Origin: Acidobacteriota bacterium
GTDB lineage: Bacteria > Acidobacteriota > Thermoanaerobaculia > Thermoanaerobaculales > Thermoanaerobaculaceae
DNA: 64,000 nt
Direction of reading: 5' to 3'
Assembly: GCA_003158745.1 (NCBI GenBank)
Contig: PMLC01000087.1
Span: 41,408 to 105,407, forward strand
A program made the position numbers and the translations under genes. Positions 28,107 to 36,982 of the stretch are shown piece by piece. Below the pieces are notes generated by a model that saw only the letters and a list, made by a program, of their open reading frames with translations, was not told the origin of the DNA and ran no database searches. Positions within the stretch are counted from its first letter, which is position 1, and each line of letters starts with the position of its first letter.

Positions 28107-29840
28107 GTGCTCCCCTGGCTCCTCATGCTGCTCCCGGCAGTGTTTTACCTCTTCCAACTGAACAGCTTCGGAAGGATTGAATACGACGACTACTACGGCA
28201 TCCTCCCCCAGGTGATGGACGGCACGCACCTCTCGAGAAGCCCGCTGCGCTGGCTCCTGCTCAAGTCCAACGAGCACAGCGTGACGCTTCCCGCGGTCGC
28301 GTTCGCGCTCAACGCGTGGGCGACTTCGGGCGACAACCGTGCCCTCTCGGCGCTGGCGGTGGTGCTGCTGTTGGGCGTGACCATGCTCCTGTGGCGCTCG
28401 CTGCCTCGCGTCTTCTTCAGCTTCAAAGCACTTCGCGCGGCCGGGCCTCTGCTCCTCAGTGGCCTCTTGCTCTCGCCTGCCGGCGCCTACAGCGTGGTGA
28501 TGGGATTCTCGGGCGTCATCTGGTTCATGTCGATCGCCTTCTCCGTGCTCGCGATCGTCCTCCTACGCCGGGGCGCCAAGAGCCGGTCGCTAGTCCCCAT
28601 GGGCACCGTCATCGTGGCCGGGTGGGCCAGCGTGCTCTCGTTCGGCACGGGCCTGTTCCTGTGGCCAGCTCTAGTGGTGGGAGCCGCGATCTACCGAATG
28701 CCGTGGCGACGCCTCATCGCGCTTTGCGCCGGGGCCGTTGTGCCATACGCCTTTGCCGCCCTGACGTACGTGCGGCCTCCGGGGCACCCCGGGCTCCATT
28801 TGGCCAAGCCTTGGCTTCTTGTCGAGTTCTTTGCCGTCTATCTCGGTTCGTTCCTTGCTGCAAACCGCTGGGCGGCAGGAGTGATCGGCCTGGCCGGCCT
28901 CGCCGGGGCCGGGCTCCTCGCGGTTGTGTTCCTGAGAGACTCCGATGCCGAGACAGCGGACGAGCTTGCGCCCTGGGCGATGCTCGTCACCTACGCCGTC
29001 GGAAACGCGGTCGGAACGGCGGTGGCGAGGGCGACGCTGGGGGGCGCGCGGTCGTCGCGCTACGCCCCGGTCGCGGCGCTCTTCTGGATCGGCCTCCTCG
29101 TCATCGCGTGCGCCCTTGCGTGGCGCGCCGCGGACCGGCGGGATCCGTCCCGGCCGGTGGGGCTCCTAGTCCCCACTCTGTGTCTTCTTGCGCCGCTGGC
29201 GGCCACATGGTGGCGCGGCCTCCCGATCTTCGCGGGGTGGGTCGAGAGGGCCACGTGGCAGGGTATCGCCGAGCTGGCATTGACCCACGGCGTCTACGAC
29301 CCGGACGTGCTCGAGGCAGTGAGCGTCGCGCCGCGAGAGGCTTTCAGCCAGCGCGCGTTCCTGGCGCGCTGCCGGCAGGTGCCTTTCGAGCGGCCGCCAT
29401 CGGCGCCTGTGCACCTCGATGGCCCAGCGGCCGGCGAGAGCGCCGCGCCGTGTCCGACTTTCCGCGCGAGGGTCACGACGGTTCACCCAGTCGACGGCGA
29501 CACCGCAAGGGTCGAGGGGGTGCTCGAAGGCGAGGCGCCGCCAGTGCCGGAGCTGCTGGTCGTGGACGGCGAGGGACGACTCCGGGGCGTTCTGCGGGTG
29601 CTGCCCACTCCCGCGCTCCTGGCGCGGATCGGCGTGCCTGGCGGCCGCGCGGTCCGCTGGGCCGGATACCTGCGGCCGGCCGGGTCGGACGATCCCGTGC
29701 GCATCTTCTGGCGCGGCCCGGGGGGTGGCGAGCGGCTGTGCCCAGTCTCGGACCCTTGGCAGGCATCGGACAGGTGGCCTGGGCCGTCGCTCGTGGGCGT
29801 CTGGAAGCAGCCACTGGGGCTGCGGCAGAACACTCCGTAG
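28107..29840 (+). CDS. Polytopic membrane protein of unknown function
   Basis: Many predicted TM segments, e.g. MLPWLLMLLPAVFYLFQL, ALAVVLLLGVTMLLW; soluble C-terminal region. GTG start. Confidence 0.7.
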   Translation: MLPWLLMLLPAVFYLFQLNSFGRIEYDDYYGILPQVMDGTHLSRSPLRWLLLKSNEHSVTLPAVAFALNAWATSGDNRALSALAVVLLLGVTMLLWRSLPRVFFSFKALRAAGPLLLSGLLLSPAGAYSVVMGFSGVIWFMSIAFSVLAIVLLRRGAKSRSLVPMGTVIVAGWASVLSFGTGLFLWPALVVGAAIYRMPWRRLIALCAGAVVPYAFAALTYVRPPGHPGLHLAKPWLLVEFFAVYLGSFLAANRWAAGVIGLAGLAGAGLLAVVFLRDSDAETADELAPWAMLVTYAVGNAVGTAVARATLGGARSSRYAPVAALFWIGLLVIACALAWRAADRRDPSRPVGLLVPTLCLLAPLAATWWRGLPIFAGWVERATWQGIAELALTHGVYDPDVLEAVSVAPREAFSQRAFLARCRQVPFERPPSAPVHLDGPAAGESAAPCPTFRARVTTVHPVDGDTARVEGVLEGEAPPVPELLVVDGEGRLRGVLRVLPTPALLARIGVPGGRAVRWAGYLRPAGSDDPVRIFWRGPGGGERLCPVSDPWQASDRWPGPSLVGVWKQPLGLRQNTP

Positions 29841-30083
29841 CCCGACCTCCCGCGCCCAACTCCCCGTCACCTCGCCGGGGTTCTACCATCCCCCTTTTCC
29901 CCGGAACTTGAAACGATGCGCGGATGGTGAGGGGGTCGTGAAGGTAGGTAAGAGGCTCGGTGGGGGGGCCGCCCGCAGGCGCGAGTTTCTGCCCGGCTGG
30001 TACCCGCGTGGTACCCACAACCGGCCACCGCCGGGCCAAGGTTCATCGTTGTGCTGGAAGTTCTTAGAAAATGGGCACTTAAC

Positions 30084-30158
30084 TGGCTCCGCAGGAGGGG
30101 CTTGAACCCCCAACCCTCCGGTTAACAGCCGGATGCTCTACCATTGAGCTACTGCGGA
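30084..30158 (-). tRNA. tRNA-Asn (GTT), CCA encoded
   Basis: TCCGCAGTAGCTCAATGGTAGAGCATCCGGCTGTTAACCGGAGGGTTGGGGGTTCAAGCCCCTCCTGCGGAGCCA; full cloverleaf, anticodon GTT. Confidence 0.97.
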
Positions 30159-30216
30159 GCACCAACTCCGTCCCCGGGTACGGGGTCAACCTTTCTACAC
30201 TGCGATTGCTCACCTG

Positions 30217-30984
30217 TCAATCGGCGGGAGCGCCTGGCGCCAGCAGCGTCCAGGTAATTCGTACCGTCGGCGCCTGCTCCCATGCCGCGCGCAGGCTCGC
30301 CTCGTCTAGGAATTCCCTTGCGGGAAGCTGCACCCCCTCGGTGGTGACATCGAGGCGGCATCCGACCAGAGGCCACGGGCGCAGCCGGTATGTACGCTCC
30401 GCCACCTTCCGCACCGCGAGCGGAGCTGAGCCTCCCCGGCGAGGAAGGTCCGGGAACAGCGCGTCGCCCTCGGCGCCGCGAGCCAGGTGCACCGCGAGTG
30501 CGTCGGCGAAACGCACCACTGCACGATTCACATCGTCCGCTCCGGTGCCCAACGCCGCCCGATATCGCGGGTCGTCTCCCAGCTCCAGACGCAGACGCTC
30601 CCTCAACGCCTCCTGATCGGCCAGGAAACCGCGGTGCCGTTCGTCAGGGCCCATGGCGGCGAGACCGGACACGTGGTGCGAGACAAGGTAGCGGGCGTAG
30701 CGCCCGCAGACGGCGGTGCGCTCCACCGAGGAGGCCCAGATCGCCTCGTGCTCGCCCTCGGGGATCGTGTCGAACGCGAGGGGACGGCGTTCGGCGTCGA
30801 GGCGGGGAGCCTCCCGGCCGTCCCAGCCGGCGTCGTGGAGGAGCGCGGCGGCGAGCACCTCGGGTCTCGGCGCCGGCCGTGGGGTGAGACGGTTGCCCCA
30901 GTGCTCCGCGATCTGGAAGGCGAGGAAGGCGTGAGCGGACTGGAGGATCGCTACGAAGCCCTGGGATTGGGGGTGCAGGATCAT
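30217..30984 (-). CDS. DUF3891 family protein
   Basis: QSAHAFLAFQIAEHWGN...VLAAALLHDAGWDGRE...HEAIWASSVERTAVCGRYARYLVSHHVSGLA; pattern recalled for DUF3891. Confidence 0.7.
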   Translation of the reverse strand: MILHPQSQGFVAILQSAHAFLAFQIAEHWGNRLTPRPAPRPEVLAAALLHDAGWDGREAPRLDAERRPLAFDTIPEGEHEAIWASSVERTAVCGRYARYLVSHHVSGLAAMGPDERHRGFLADQEALRERLRLELGDDPRYRAALGTGADDVNRAVVRFADALAVHLARGAEGDALFPDLPRRGGSAPLAVRKVAERTYRLRPWPLVGCRLDVTTEGVQLPAREFLDEASLRAAWEQAPTVRITWTLLAPGAPAD

Positions 30985-31024
30985 CAGTACAAGTGTAGCG
31001 AAGAGAGATCACGGTGCGCTGTTT

Positions 31025-32419
31025 TCATCGGCCGGGCCGTCCGCGGCGGGGGAATGCGCCTGCCGGCGCTCCCGAAACGCGCTGGGCGAGCGTCCGGGTC
31101 GCCGGCAGGAATTCCGAAGGAGCGCCGGCCGCGAGCACGAACACGAGGTCGGCGACGTTCGTCCCGGTCGGGCCCGTCACGATCGCCTCTGGGAGCCCAT
31201 CGAAGAACCCCCACGCGTCGTTGGCGGCGAGCGCCGCAGTTGCGTCTCGGCCGGATGCGGCCGCCCGAGAGAGGGTCGCACCGTCGACCACGGCCCCGGC
31301 GGCGGGTGAAATGCCGTCCACCCCGTCGGTGGCGGCCGCGAGCAGGCAGCGCTCCGGGATGTCGGCCAGAGCGAGTGCTGCCGCGAGCGCCAGCTCAAGG
31401 TTGCGCCCGCCGCGGCCGTCTCCGCGAACGGTCACGGTCGTCTCACCTGAAAGCAGCAGCGCCGTCCCCTCGCCCGGGGCGAGGCTTCCGGCCATCGCTG
31501 CGAGGACGGTGCCGACAGTGCGGGCTTTTCCGCGGAGCGCTCGGGTGAGGGTGCATGCGCGCAGTCCCGCGGCCTGGGCGACCTCTGCGGCGGCGGCGAG
31601 CGCCTCGGCGCTCGATGCAAGCAGACGGAACTCGGCGTTGTTCAGTCTTGCGTCGCCGGGCTTCGGCGACTCGGGCGCCTCCCCGCGCGCGCCGGCCTCG
31701 AACCGTCGCACGGCGTTTCCGAACGAAGGGGCGATGCCGCTCCGGACGAGCACGCCGAGCGCCTCGGCAAACGTCGAGGGATCGGCGACGGTCGGGCCGG
31801 AGGCGAGGGTCGCCGGGTCGTCGCCGGGGACGTCCGAGAGGGCGAGCGTCAGGATCTGCGCAGGGCCCGCACAGGCGAGACGGCCGCCGGTCGCCGCGAG
31901 CAGGTGTTTTCGCACGACGTTCAGCTCGCGAATCGGCACGCCAGCCCCGAGCAGCGCGCCGGTGAGGGCGGCCGCCTCCTCGAGATCGGTCGCTGGCAGG
32001 GGCTCGGCCAGCAGGGCCGAGCTCCCGCCCGACAACAGCACGACGATGCCGTCCTCGGCGTCGGCCTCGGCGAATGCCGCGAGCAACTCGCGCGCCGCCG
32101 CGGCCCCGCGGCTGTCCGGAACCGGGTGCGCCGCGAAGCGCGTGAAGGGGAGCACGGACTCAGGAGTCGGAGTGCCATCCGGCGCCAGGACGAAGACGGA
32201 ATCGGGGGCGCGCCGGCAACGGTGGAGGAACGCCGCGGCGAGGCCCCCAGCCGCCTTGCCGAGGGCGACAAGGTGCAGCTTCCCGCGCGGGGTCAGACCA
32301 CGATCTTCGAACCGCACGCCGTGAGGAGTAAATTCGATCCTCCGGACCAGCGCGTCCGGCGTCACTGCCGCGACTGCGGCGGCGAACATCGAGCGGGCGA
32401 GGTCGGTGAGGGGTCTCAC
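31025..32419 (-). CDS. Glycerate kinase, type II (DUF4147/MOFRL)
   Basis: VALGKAAGGLAAAF, VVLLSGGSSALL, LALSDVPGDDPATLASGPTVADPSTF, GGRNLELALAAAL, ATDGVDG, GPTGTNVADLVFVL. GTG start at 32417-32419 overlaps the upstream stop. Confidence 0.9.
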   Translation of the reverse strand: MRPLTDLARSMFAAAVAAVTPDALVRRIEFTPHGVRFEDRGLTPRGKLHLVALGKAAGGLAAAFLHRCRRAPDSVFVLAPDGTPTPESVLPFTRFAAHPVPDSRGAAAARELLAAFAEADAEDGIVVLLSGGSSALLAEPLPATDLEEAAALTGALLGAGVPIRELNVVRKHLLAATGGRLACAGPAQILTLALSDVPGDDPATLASGPTVADPSTFAEALGVLVRSGIAPSFGNAVRRFEAGARGEAPESPKPGDARLNNAEFRLLASSAEALAAAAEVAQAAGLRACTLTRALRGKARTVGTVLAAMAGSLAPGEGTALLLSGETTVTVRGDGRGGRNLELALAAALALADIPERCLLAAATDGVDGISPAAGAVVDGATLSRAAASGRDATAALAANDAWGFFDGLPEAIVTGPTGTNVADLVFVLAAGAPSEFLPATRTLAQRVSGAPAGAFPRRGRPGR

Positions 32420-32658
32420 TCCGGGTGGTCGGACGCAAGGTCGAGGAACGAGCGCATCTGCCCCTCGAGGACCTTGCGGGCCTCGGGATCCATGAGGTTG
32501 AGGCGATGCTCGTTGATGAGGATCACCTGCGTGCGCAACCACTCCCGCCAGCAAGCCTGGCAGGTGCTCTTCTGGATCTGGCTGCCCAGCGCTGTAGGGA
32601 TCGGAGGCTGCGCCAGAGCATCGGTGGTCTGGCCGCAACGTTTGCAGGTGATGCGCAT
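32416..32658 (-). CDS. Fe(2+)-trafficking protein (YggX-like) with extra N-terminal Cys motif
   Basis: MRITCKRCGQTTDALAQPPIPTALGSQIQKSTCQACWREWLRTQVILINEHRLNLMDPEARKVLEGQMRSFL; W..W...Q..LINE.RLN matches YggX. Confidence 0.82.
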   Translation of the reverse strand: MRITCKRCGQTTDALAQPPIPTALGSQIQKSTCQACWREWLRTQVILINEHRLNLMDPEARKVLEGQMRSFLDLASDHPE

Positions 32659-32723
32659 GCGCCCTCCAACGTCGTCGTCGCGCGTAGAATAGCGCGTCGG
32701 ACAGACGAGGGAGGCAATCTCGG

Positions 32724-33434
32724 GTGGCACAGGGCAATTCCGCGTTGGCGGTGCTCTTCGACGTGGGCGGCACGCTGTTCGAGTGCCGTCCCGGCGCACC
32801 CGAGGTCTACGCCAACGTGCTCTCGCGCCTCGGTGGTCCGGTGACGGCGGAGGAGGTCGGGCCGGTCTTTCAGCGCGTCTGGTTGGAGCTCACGCAGCTC
32901 CACCCGCGCGGGCTCGACCGATATCACAGCTTCAAGGGGAACGAGTGGGACTGGTGGGGCGAGTTCGTGCGCCGCGTTCTCGCCGATCTCGGGCATTCGG
33001 CAGGGTGGGAACCGGCGCTCCGGGAGTTAATGGACGCTTTTGCGGATCCCGCGCTGTGGCACGTCTTCCCGGAAGTTGCGGAGGCGCTGGAGCGGTTGCG
33101 GACCCGCTCCCTTCGGCTCGCCGTCGTCTCCAACTGGGACTCCCGTCTCCCAGCGCTTCTCGACCGTCTGGAGTTGACGGGGTTCTTCGACGAGGTTCTG
33201 GTCTCTGCGCTCGAGGGCGTCGAGAAGCCGGGCACTGAGATCTTCCGGCGAGCCGCGCAGCGCCTCGGCGTCGATCCGGCCCGGTGCCTGCACGTCGGCG
33301 ACTCGCCGCTCGACGACTATCGTGGAGCGGAGAGCGCCGGCATGCGCGCCGTGCTGATTGACCGCGCCGGTATCTTCGGCAACGGGTACGTTCGGGTTGC
33401 GGACCTGCGGGGGTTGTATGACCTTCTCGAGTGA
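32724..33434 (+). CDS. HAD family hydrolase
   Basis: VLFDVGGTLFECRPG, LAVVSNWDSRLPALL, GVEKPGTEIFRRAAQRLGVDPARCLHVGDSPLDDYRGAESAGMRAVLIDR. Confidence 0.93.
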   Translation: MAQGNSALAVLFDVGGTLFECRPGAPEVYANVLSRLGGPVTAEEVGPVFQRVWLELTQLHPRGLDRYHSFKGNEWDWWGEFVRRVLADLGHSAGWEPALRELMDAFADPALWHVFPEVAEALERLRTRSLRLAVVSNWDSRLPALLDRLELTGFFDEVLVSALEGVEKPGTEIFRRAAQRLGVDPARCLHVGDSPLDDYRGAESAGMRAVLIDRAGIFGNGYVRVADLRGLYDLLE

Positions 33435-34512
33435 CGGCACGCCGCTGTTCGCATTGGTGATGGCGGGGGGAGCCGGGACGCGGTTCTGGCCGCTCTCTCG
33501 CCGCTCCCGGCCGAAGCAGCTGCTGCCGTTCGCCCAGGGCCGATCGCTCCTTGCGGCGACGGTCGAGCGCCTGACTCCACTCGTGGCCCTCGAGCGCACG
33601 CTCGTGGTGACATCGCTCGATGTCGCGGAGGCGGTACGGGCGGAGCTGCCGCAGCTTCTGGCGGACAACATACTCGCCGAGCCGGAAGGGCGAGACACCG
33701 CGGCGTGCGTGGGGTGGGTTGCGTGGCGACTGGCCCGCACCGCGCCGGGAGCGGTGATGCTGGTGGTTCCTGCCGACCACCTGATTCCGGACGGTGCGGC
33801 GCTGCGGTCGGCGCTGGCGACGGCGGCTGCTACCGCGTTCGCGCGCGGCGGCCTCGTGACGCTGGCCCTGCGGCCCACTTGCCCCGAAACGGGGTTCGGA
33901 TACCTCGAGGTGGGGGAGCCAGTCGGTGCGGCGGGCGCCCACGAGATCCGCGCGGTGAAGCGCTTCGTGGAGAAGCCGAGCCGCGCGGCAGCCGAGGGTT
34001 TTCTGGCGGCGGGCAACTTCCGCTGGAACTCCGGGATGTTTGCGTGGACCGTGTCGGCGATCGTGGATGCGATTCGCACGCATCTTCCCGACTTGGCCGC
34101 CGGCCTCGACGAGCTGATGGCTGCGACCGACGCGGTCGGCGAGTCCGAGGCGCTGAGGCGTCACTATCCGGGCCTGCGGAAGGTCTCCGTCGACTTCGGC
34201 GTGATGGAAAAGGCGGCGCCTGTCTGGGCCGTCGAGGTGGATTTCGCGTGGTCCGACATCGGGTCGTGGGTGGGGCTTGCCGAGGTGCTGTCCGAGTCCG
34301 AGTGCGGCGTGTCGATCGGCGACGTCGTGACCCTCGACTGTGAGGGCTCGGTGCTTGTGTCCGACGGCCCGCTGGTCGCCGCCCTGGGGGTGAGAGATCT
34401 CGTTGTCGTCGCGACCCGTGACGCGGTGCTCGTCGTACCAAGGGACGATGTCCAGCGCGTCAAGGAGCTTGTCGAGAGGCTCCGCGCGGAAGGCCGCAGC
34501 GAGCTCCTGTAG
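33418..34512 (+). CDS. manC: Mannose-1-phosphate guanylyltransferase
   Basis: VMAGGAGTRFWPLSRRSRPKQLLPF, VVPADHLI, FVEKPSRAAAEGFLAAGNFRWNSGMFAW, VDFGVMEKA, FAWSDIGSW. ATG 33418 overlaps the upstream gene. Confidence 0.93.
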   Translation: MTFSSDGTPLFALVMAGGAGTRFWPLSRRSRPKQLLPFAQGRSLLAATVERLTPLVALERTLVVTSLDVAEAVRAELPQLLADNILAEPEGRDTAACVGWVAWRLARTAPGAVMLVVPADHLIPDGAALRSALATAAATAFARGGLVTLALRPTCPETGFGYLEVGEPVGAAGAHEIRAVKRFVEKPSRAAAEGFLAAGNFRWNSGMFAWTVSAIVDAIRTHLPDLAAGLDELMAATDAVGESEALRRHYPGLRKVSVDFGVMEKAAPVWAVEVDFAWSDIGSWVGLAEVLSESECGVSIGDVVTLDCEGSVLVSDGPLVAALGVRDLVVVATRDAVLVVPRDDVQRVKELVERLRAEGRSELL

Positions 34513-34615
34513 GGGAACGATGCGGCGCCGGCGGCAGCGCGGCCGCAACGCTTTCGAAAACCAGGAGGCGCGGGTGTCGTCGCCACTGCCGGTGCGTCGC
34601 CGCCTGGTCGTCGCG

Positions 34616-34927
34616 CTAGCAGCTGTCGAGGGTCCAGTAGAAGTCCTCACCGGTCGCGAGCTCGACGGTCCGCCGCTGCACGAGCCTGCCCGAGGAGTCG
34701 AGAGCCTCGAGGACGTGGCGTCCGGCTCCGATATTGGAGAACGCCCGATCGGTGCCGGGCCGCACCGTCATCGCTTCGTGGCCGTCGACATAGATCGCCA
34801 GCGCGCACTGGCTCTCGTTGAGGACGACGATGTCGCACTCGGAATCGAATGCGCGCTGGTCGCACGCCGAGAGGAGAACCGCAAGGACAGCGAGAGAATA
34901 GAACGCGCGGCGGGGGAACGGGCGCAT
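34616..34927 (-). CDS. Small hypothetical lipoprotein
   Basis: MRPFPRRAFYSLAVLAVLLSAC lipobox; 103 aa. Confidence 0.65.
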   Translation of the reverse strand: MRPFPRRAFYSLAVLAVLLSACDQRAFDSECDIVVLNESQCALAIYVDGHEAMTVRPGTDRAFSNIGAGRHVLEALDSSGRLVQRRTVELATGEDFYWTLDSC

Positions 34928-35042
34928 GCGAGGCGATGGTAGCGTTCCCGGTTGACGGGGACAACCGTTCTCTCTACCCTCGGGTCACGCCCCGATATGC
35001 GGGCAGTGTGCTCGCGGACGTGGCGATGAGAGGAGTCCGACG

Positions 35043-36167
35043 ATGCGGCGTGCCGCCGCCCTGGCGCTTCTAGTCGCCGTCAGCGGCTGTAACCCACCCC
35101 TTCGGATCGGGGTGGTGCTCCCGGATCGAGGTGCCGCCGCAGTCTACGGTGCCTCGGTCAAGAGTGGCGTCAAGCTCGCGTTCGACGATGCCCTGGCGGC
35201 AGGTACGGCGCCAGCTGGGCTCGAGGTTGTCTACCGCGACTCGGGATCCGACCCAACGCGGGCGGCGAGCGCGGCCGAGGCGCTCTTCGAGAGCGGTGCG
35301 TTGGTCGTTATTGGTGGCGTTACCTCCGCGGAGGCCAAGGCTCTGATCCCGGTCGCCGACCGTGCCGGGCTCGTGGTGCTCTCACCCTCGGCTTCGGCCC
35401 CCGACCTCGCGCGTCGGTCTCGGTTCTTCTTCAGGGTGTACCCCTCCGACGAACTCGAAGGGGTCAAGGCGGCGGATTTCCTTGCGCTCGTACGCGGCGC
35501 GCGGACCGTGCTGGTGCTGCAGGAGGACAACGACTACACGCGCGGCCTGCTGCCCGTTTTTGTGCGCGAGCTCGGCAGCCGCGGCAGCCGGGTTGCAGGG
35601 TCCATTCGCCTCGACGAAGGCGACTGGCAGGCGCAGGTACGCGATGTGCTGGCCAAGCACGCACCGGACGGTGTCTATATCTGCGGGTATGGCGAGGCCA
35701 TCCTAGGGGCGCTCCGACTTCTTCGCAGCGTCGGCTTTCGCGGCACGATCTGCACGACCGCGGCGTTCTCCGCGGGCTCGGTCCTGGCGCGAGCGGGACC
35801 GCTCGCCGAAGGCGTGTTCTTCCCGCGCACGAGTCTCGACACGGCCTCGCACAACGAACCTGTCCGCTCGTTCCTCAAGCGGTACGAGGCGACGTACAAC
35901 CTTACCCCGGACATCTACGCCGCGCACGGGTACGACGCCGCACTGGCCGTCCTAGCTGCCGTCAAAGGCCTCGAGCAGCGCTCGGGGGCATCCGTTGCCG
36001 CGCGCCTGCGCACACTGCCGGGGGTGGCGGGCGTGATGGGGCCGCTCGACTTCGACGAGGACGGCAACGTCAGGCATGCGCTGCGGAACCACTGGATCCA
36101 CGGCGGCAAGGTGGAGGACTTCGAATCGCTCTCGGCGAGGGAGCATCAGGGCGGAGGCGGCGCGTGA
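35043..36167 (+). CDS. ABC-type periplasmic ligand-binding protein (LivK/branched-chain family)
   Basis: Lipobox-like VAVSGC; RIGVVLPDRGAAAVYGASVKSGVKLAFDDA, VIGGVTSAEAKALIPVADRAGLVVLSPSAS. Confidence 0.88.
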   Translation: MRRAAALALLVAVSGCNPPLRIGVVLPDRGAAAVYGASVKSGVKLAFDDALAAGTAPAGLEVVYRDSGSDPTRAASAAEALFESGALVVIGGVTSAEAKALIPVADRAGLVVLSPSASAPDLARRSRFFFRVYPSDELEGVKAADFLALVRGARTVLVLQEDNDYTRGLLPVFVRELGSRGSRVAGSIRLDEGDWQAQVRDVLAKHAPDGVYICGYGEAILGALRLLRSVGFRGTICTTAAFSAGSVLARAGPLAEGVFFPRTSLDTASHNEPVRSFLKRYEATYNLTPDIYAAHGYDAALAVLAAVKGLEQRSGASVAARLRTLPGVAGVMGPLDFDEDGNVRHALRNHWIHGGKVEDFESLSAREHQGGGGA

Positions 36168-36982
36168 AGAGCGGCGTCCCGAAGGCCGGAGTCCTCTCGT
36201 CGCTCTATCGCAACCGCGGTCTGGTCGCGGTGCTCGTGGCGCGCGACCTCAAAGCCCGGTACCGCGGGACGTTCCTCGGGTACCTCTGGTCGCTGCTCAA
36301 CCCGTTGCTGCTGCTCGCGGTCTACACGGTCGTCTTCACCTGGGTGATCCCCGCGCGGGTCACCAGCGAGGTGCCCTTTCCGCTGTTCCTGTTCGCGGGT
36401 CTGCTGCCGTGGGGGTTCGTCTCGGGGGCGCTGCTGGACGCGGCCGTCGTGCTGGCGGACAACGGTCCGCTGCTTCGAAAGGTCGTCTGCCCGCCGGAGG
36501 TTTTTCCCGCGGTGACTGTCTTCTCCCATCTGGTCCACCACTTGTTGGCCCTGCCGATACTGCTCGTGGCGATCGCGGTCGCGGCGGGGAACGGGCTGGT
36601 GCGCTTTCCCTGGACGGTGGTGTTGCTGCCGGTCGTGCTGTTCATCTGGCTCGTGGCGGTGGGCGGTCTCGCGCTCGCGGTGGCGGCACTTGCGGTGCAC
36701 TTTCGGGACCTCAAGGACCTGCTCCACAACCTCCTGAACATCTTCTTCTTCGCCACGCCGATCATCTACCCGCTCGAGATGATCCGCGTGCCCATTCTGA
36801 AGAGGCTGATCCAGGCGAACCCCGCGACGCCTCTCATCCTGCTGTACCGGGACGTCGTGCTGCTCGGCCGGCTCCCATCGCTTGCGGCCTGGGGCTGGGC
36901 GGCCGCCGTCGCGGCCGTCTTCTGGCTGACGGGAAGCTGGATCTTCTCGCGCTTGCGCGAGACGATCGCGGAGACGGTGTGA
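36164..36982 (+). CDS. wzm: Polysaccharide ABC exporter permease (Wzm/TagG family)
   Basis: LVARDLKARYRGTFLGYLWSLLNPLLLLAVYTVVF; C-terminal TM cluster with FFATPIIYPLEMI. Confidence 0.9.
   Translation: MKSGVPKAGVLSSLYRNRGLVAVLVARDLKARYRGTFLGYLWSLLNPLLLLAVYTVVFTWVIPARVTSEVPFPLFLFAGLLPWGFVSGALLDAAVVLADNGPLLRKVVCPPEVFPAVTVFSHLVHHLLALPILLVAIAVAAGNGLVRFPWTVVLLPVVLFIWLVAVGGLALAVAALAVHFRDLKDLLHNLLNIFFFATPIIYPLEMIRVPILKRLIQANPATPLILLYRDVVLLGRLPSLAAWGWAAAVAAVFWLTGSWIFSRLRETIAETV

Noticed and set aside
29863-30083. Possible integrase or phage remnant next to tRNA-Asn (repeat TGGTACCC-GCG-TGGTACCC at 29998-30016)
   Set aside because: No integrase motif in any frame; the short direct repeat alone is insufficient.
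32932-34650. 572-aa and 350-aa minus ORFs opposite the HAD hydrolase and manC
   Set aside because: Shadow frames; the + strand genes carry clear family motifs.
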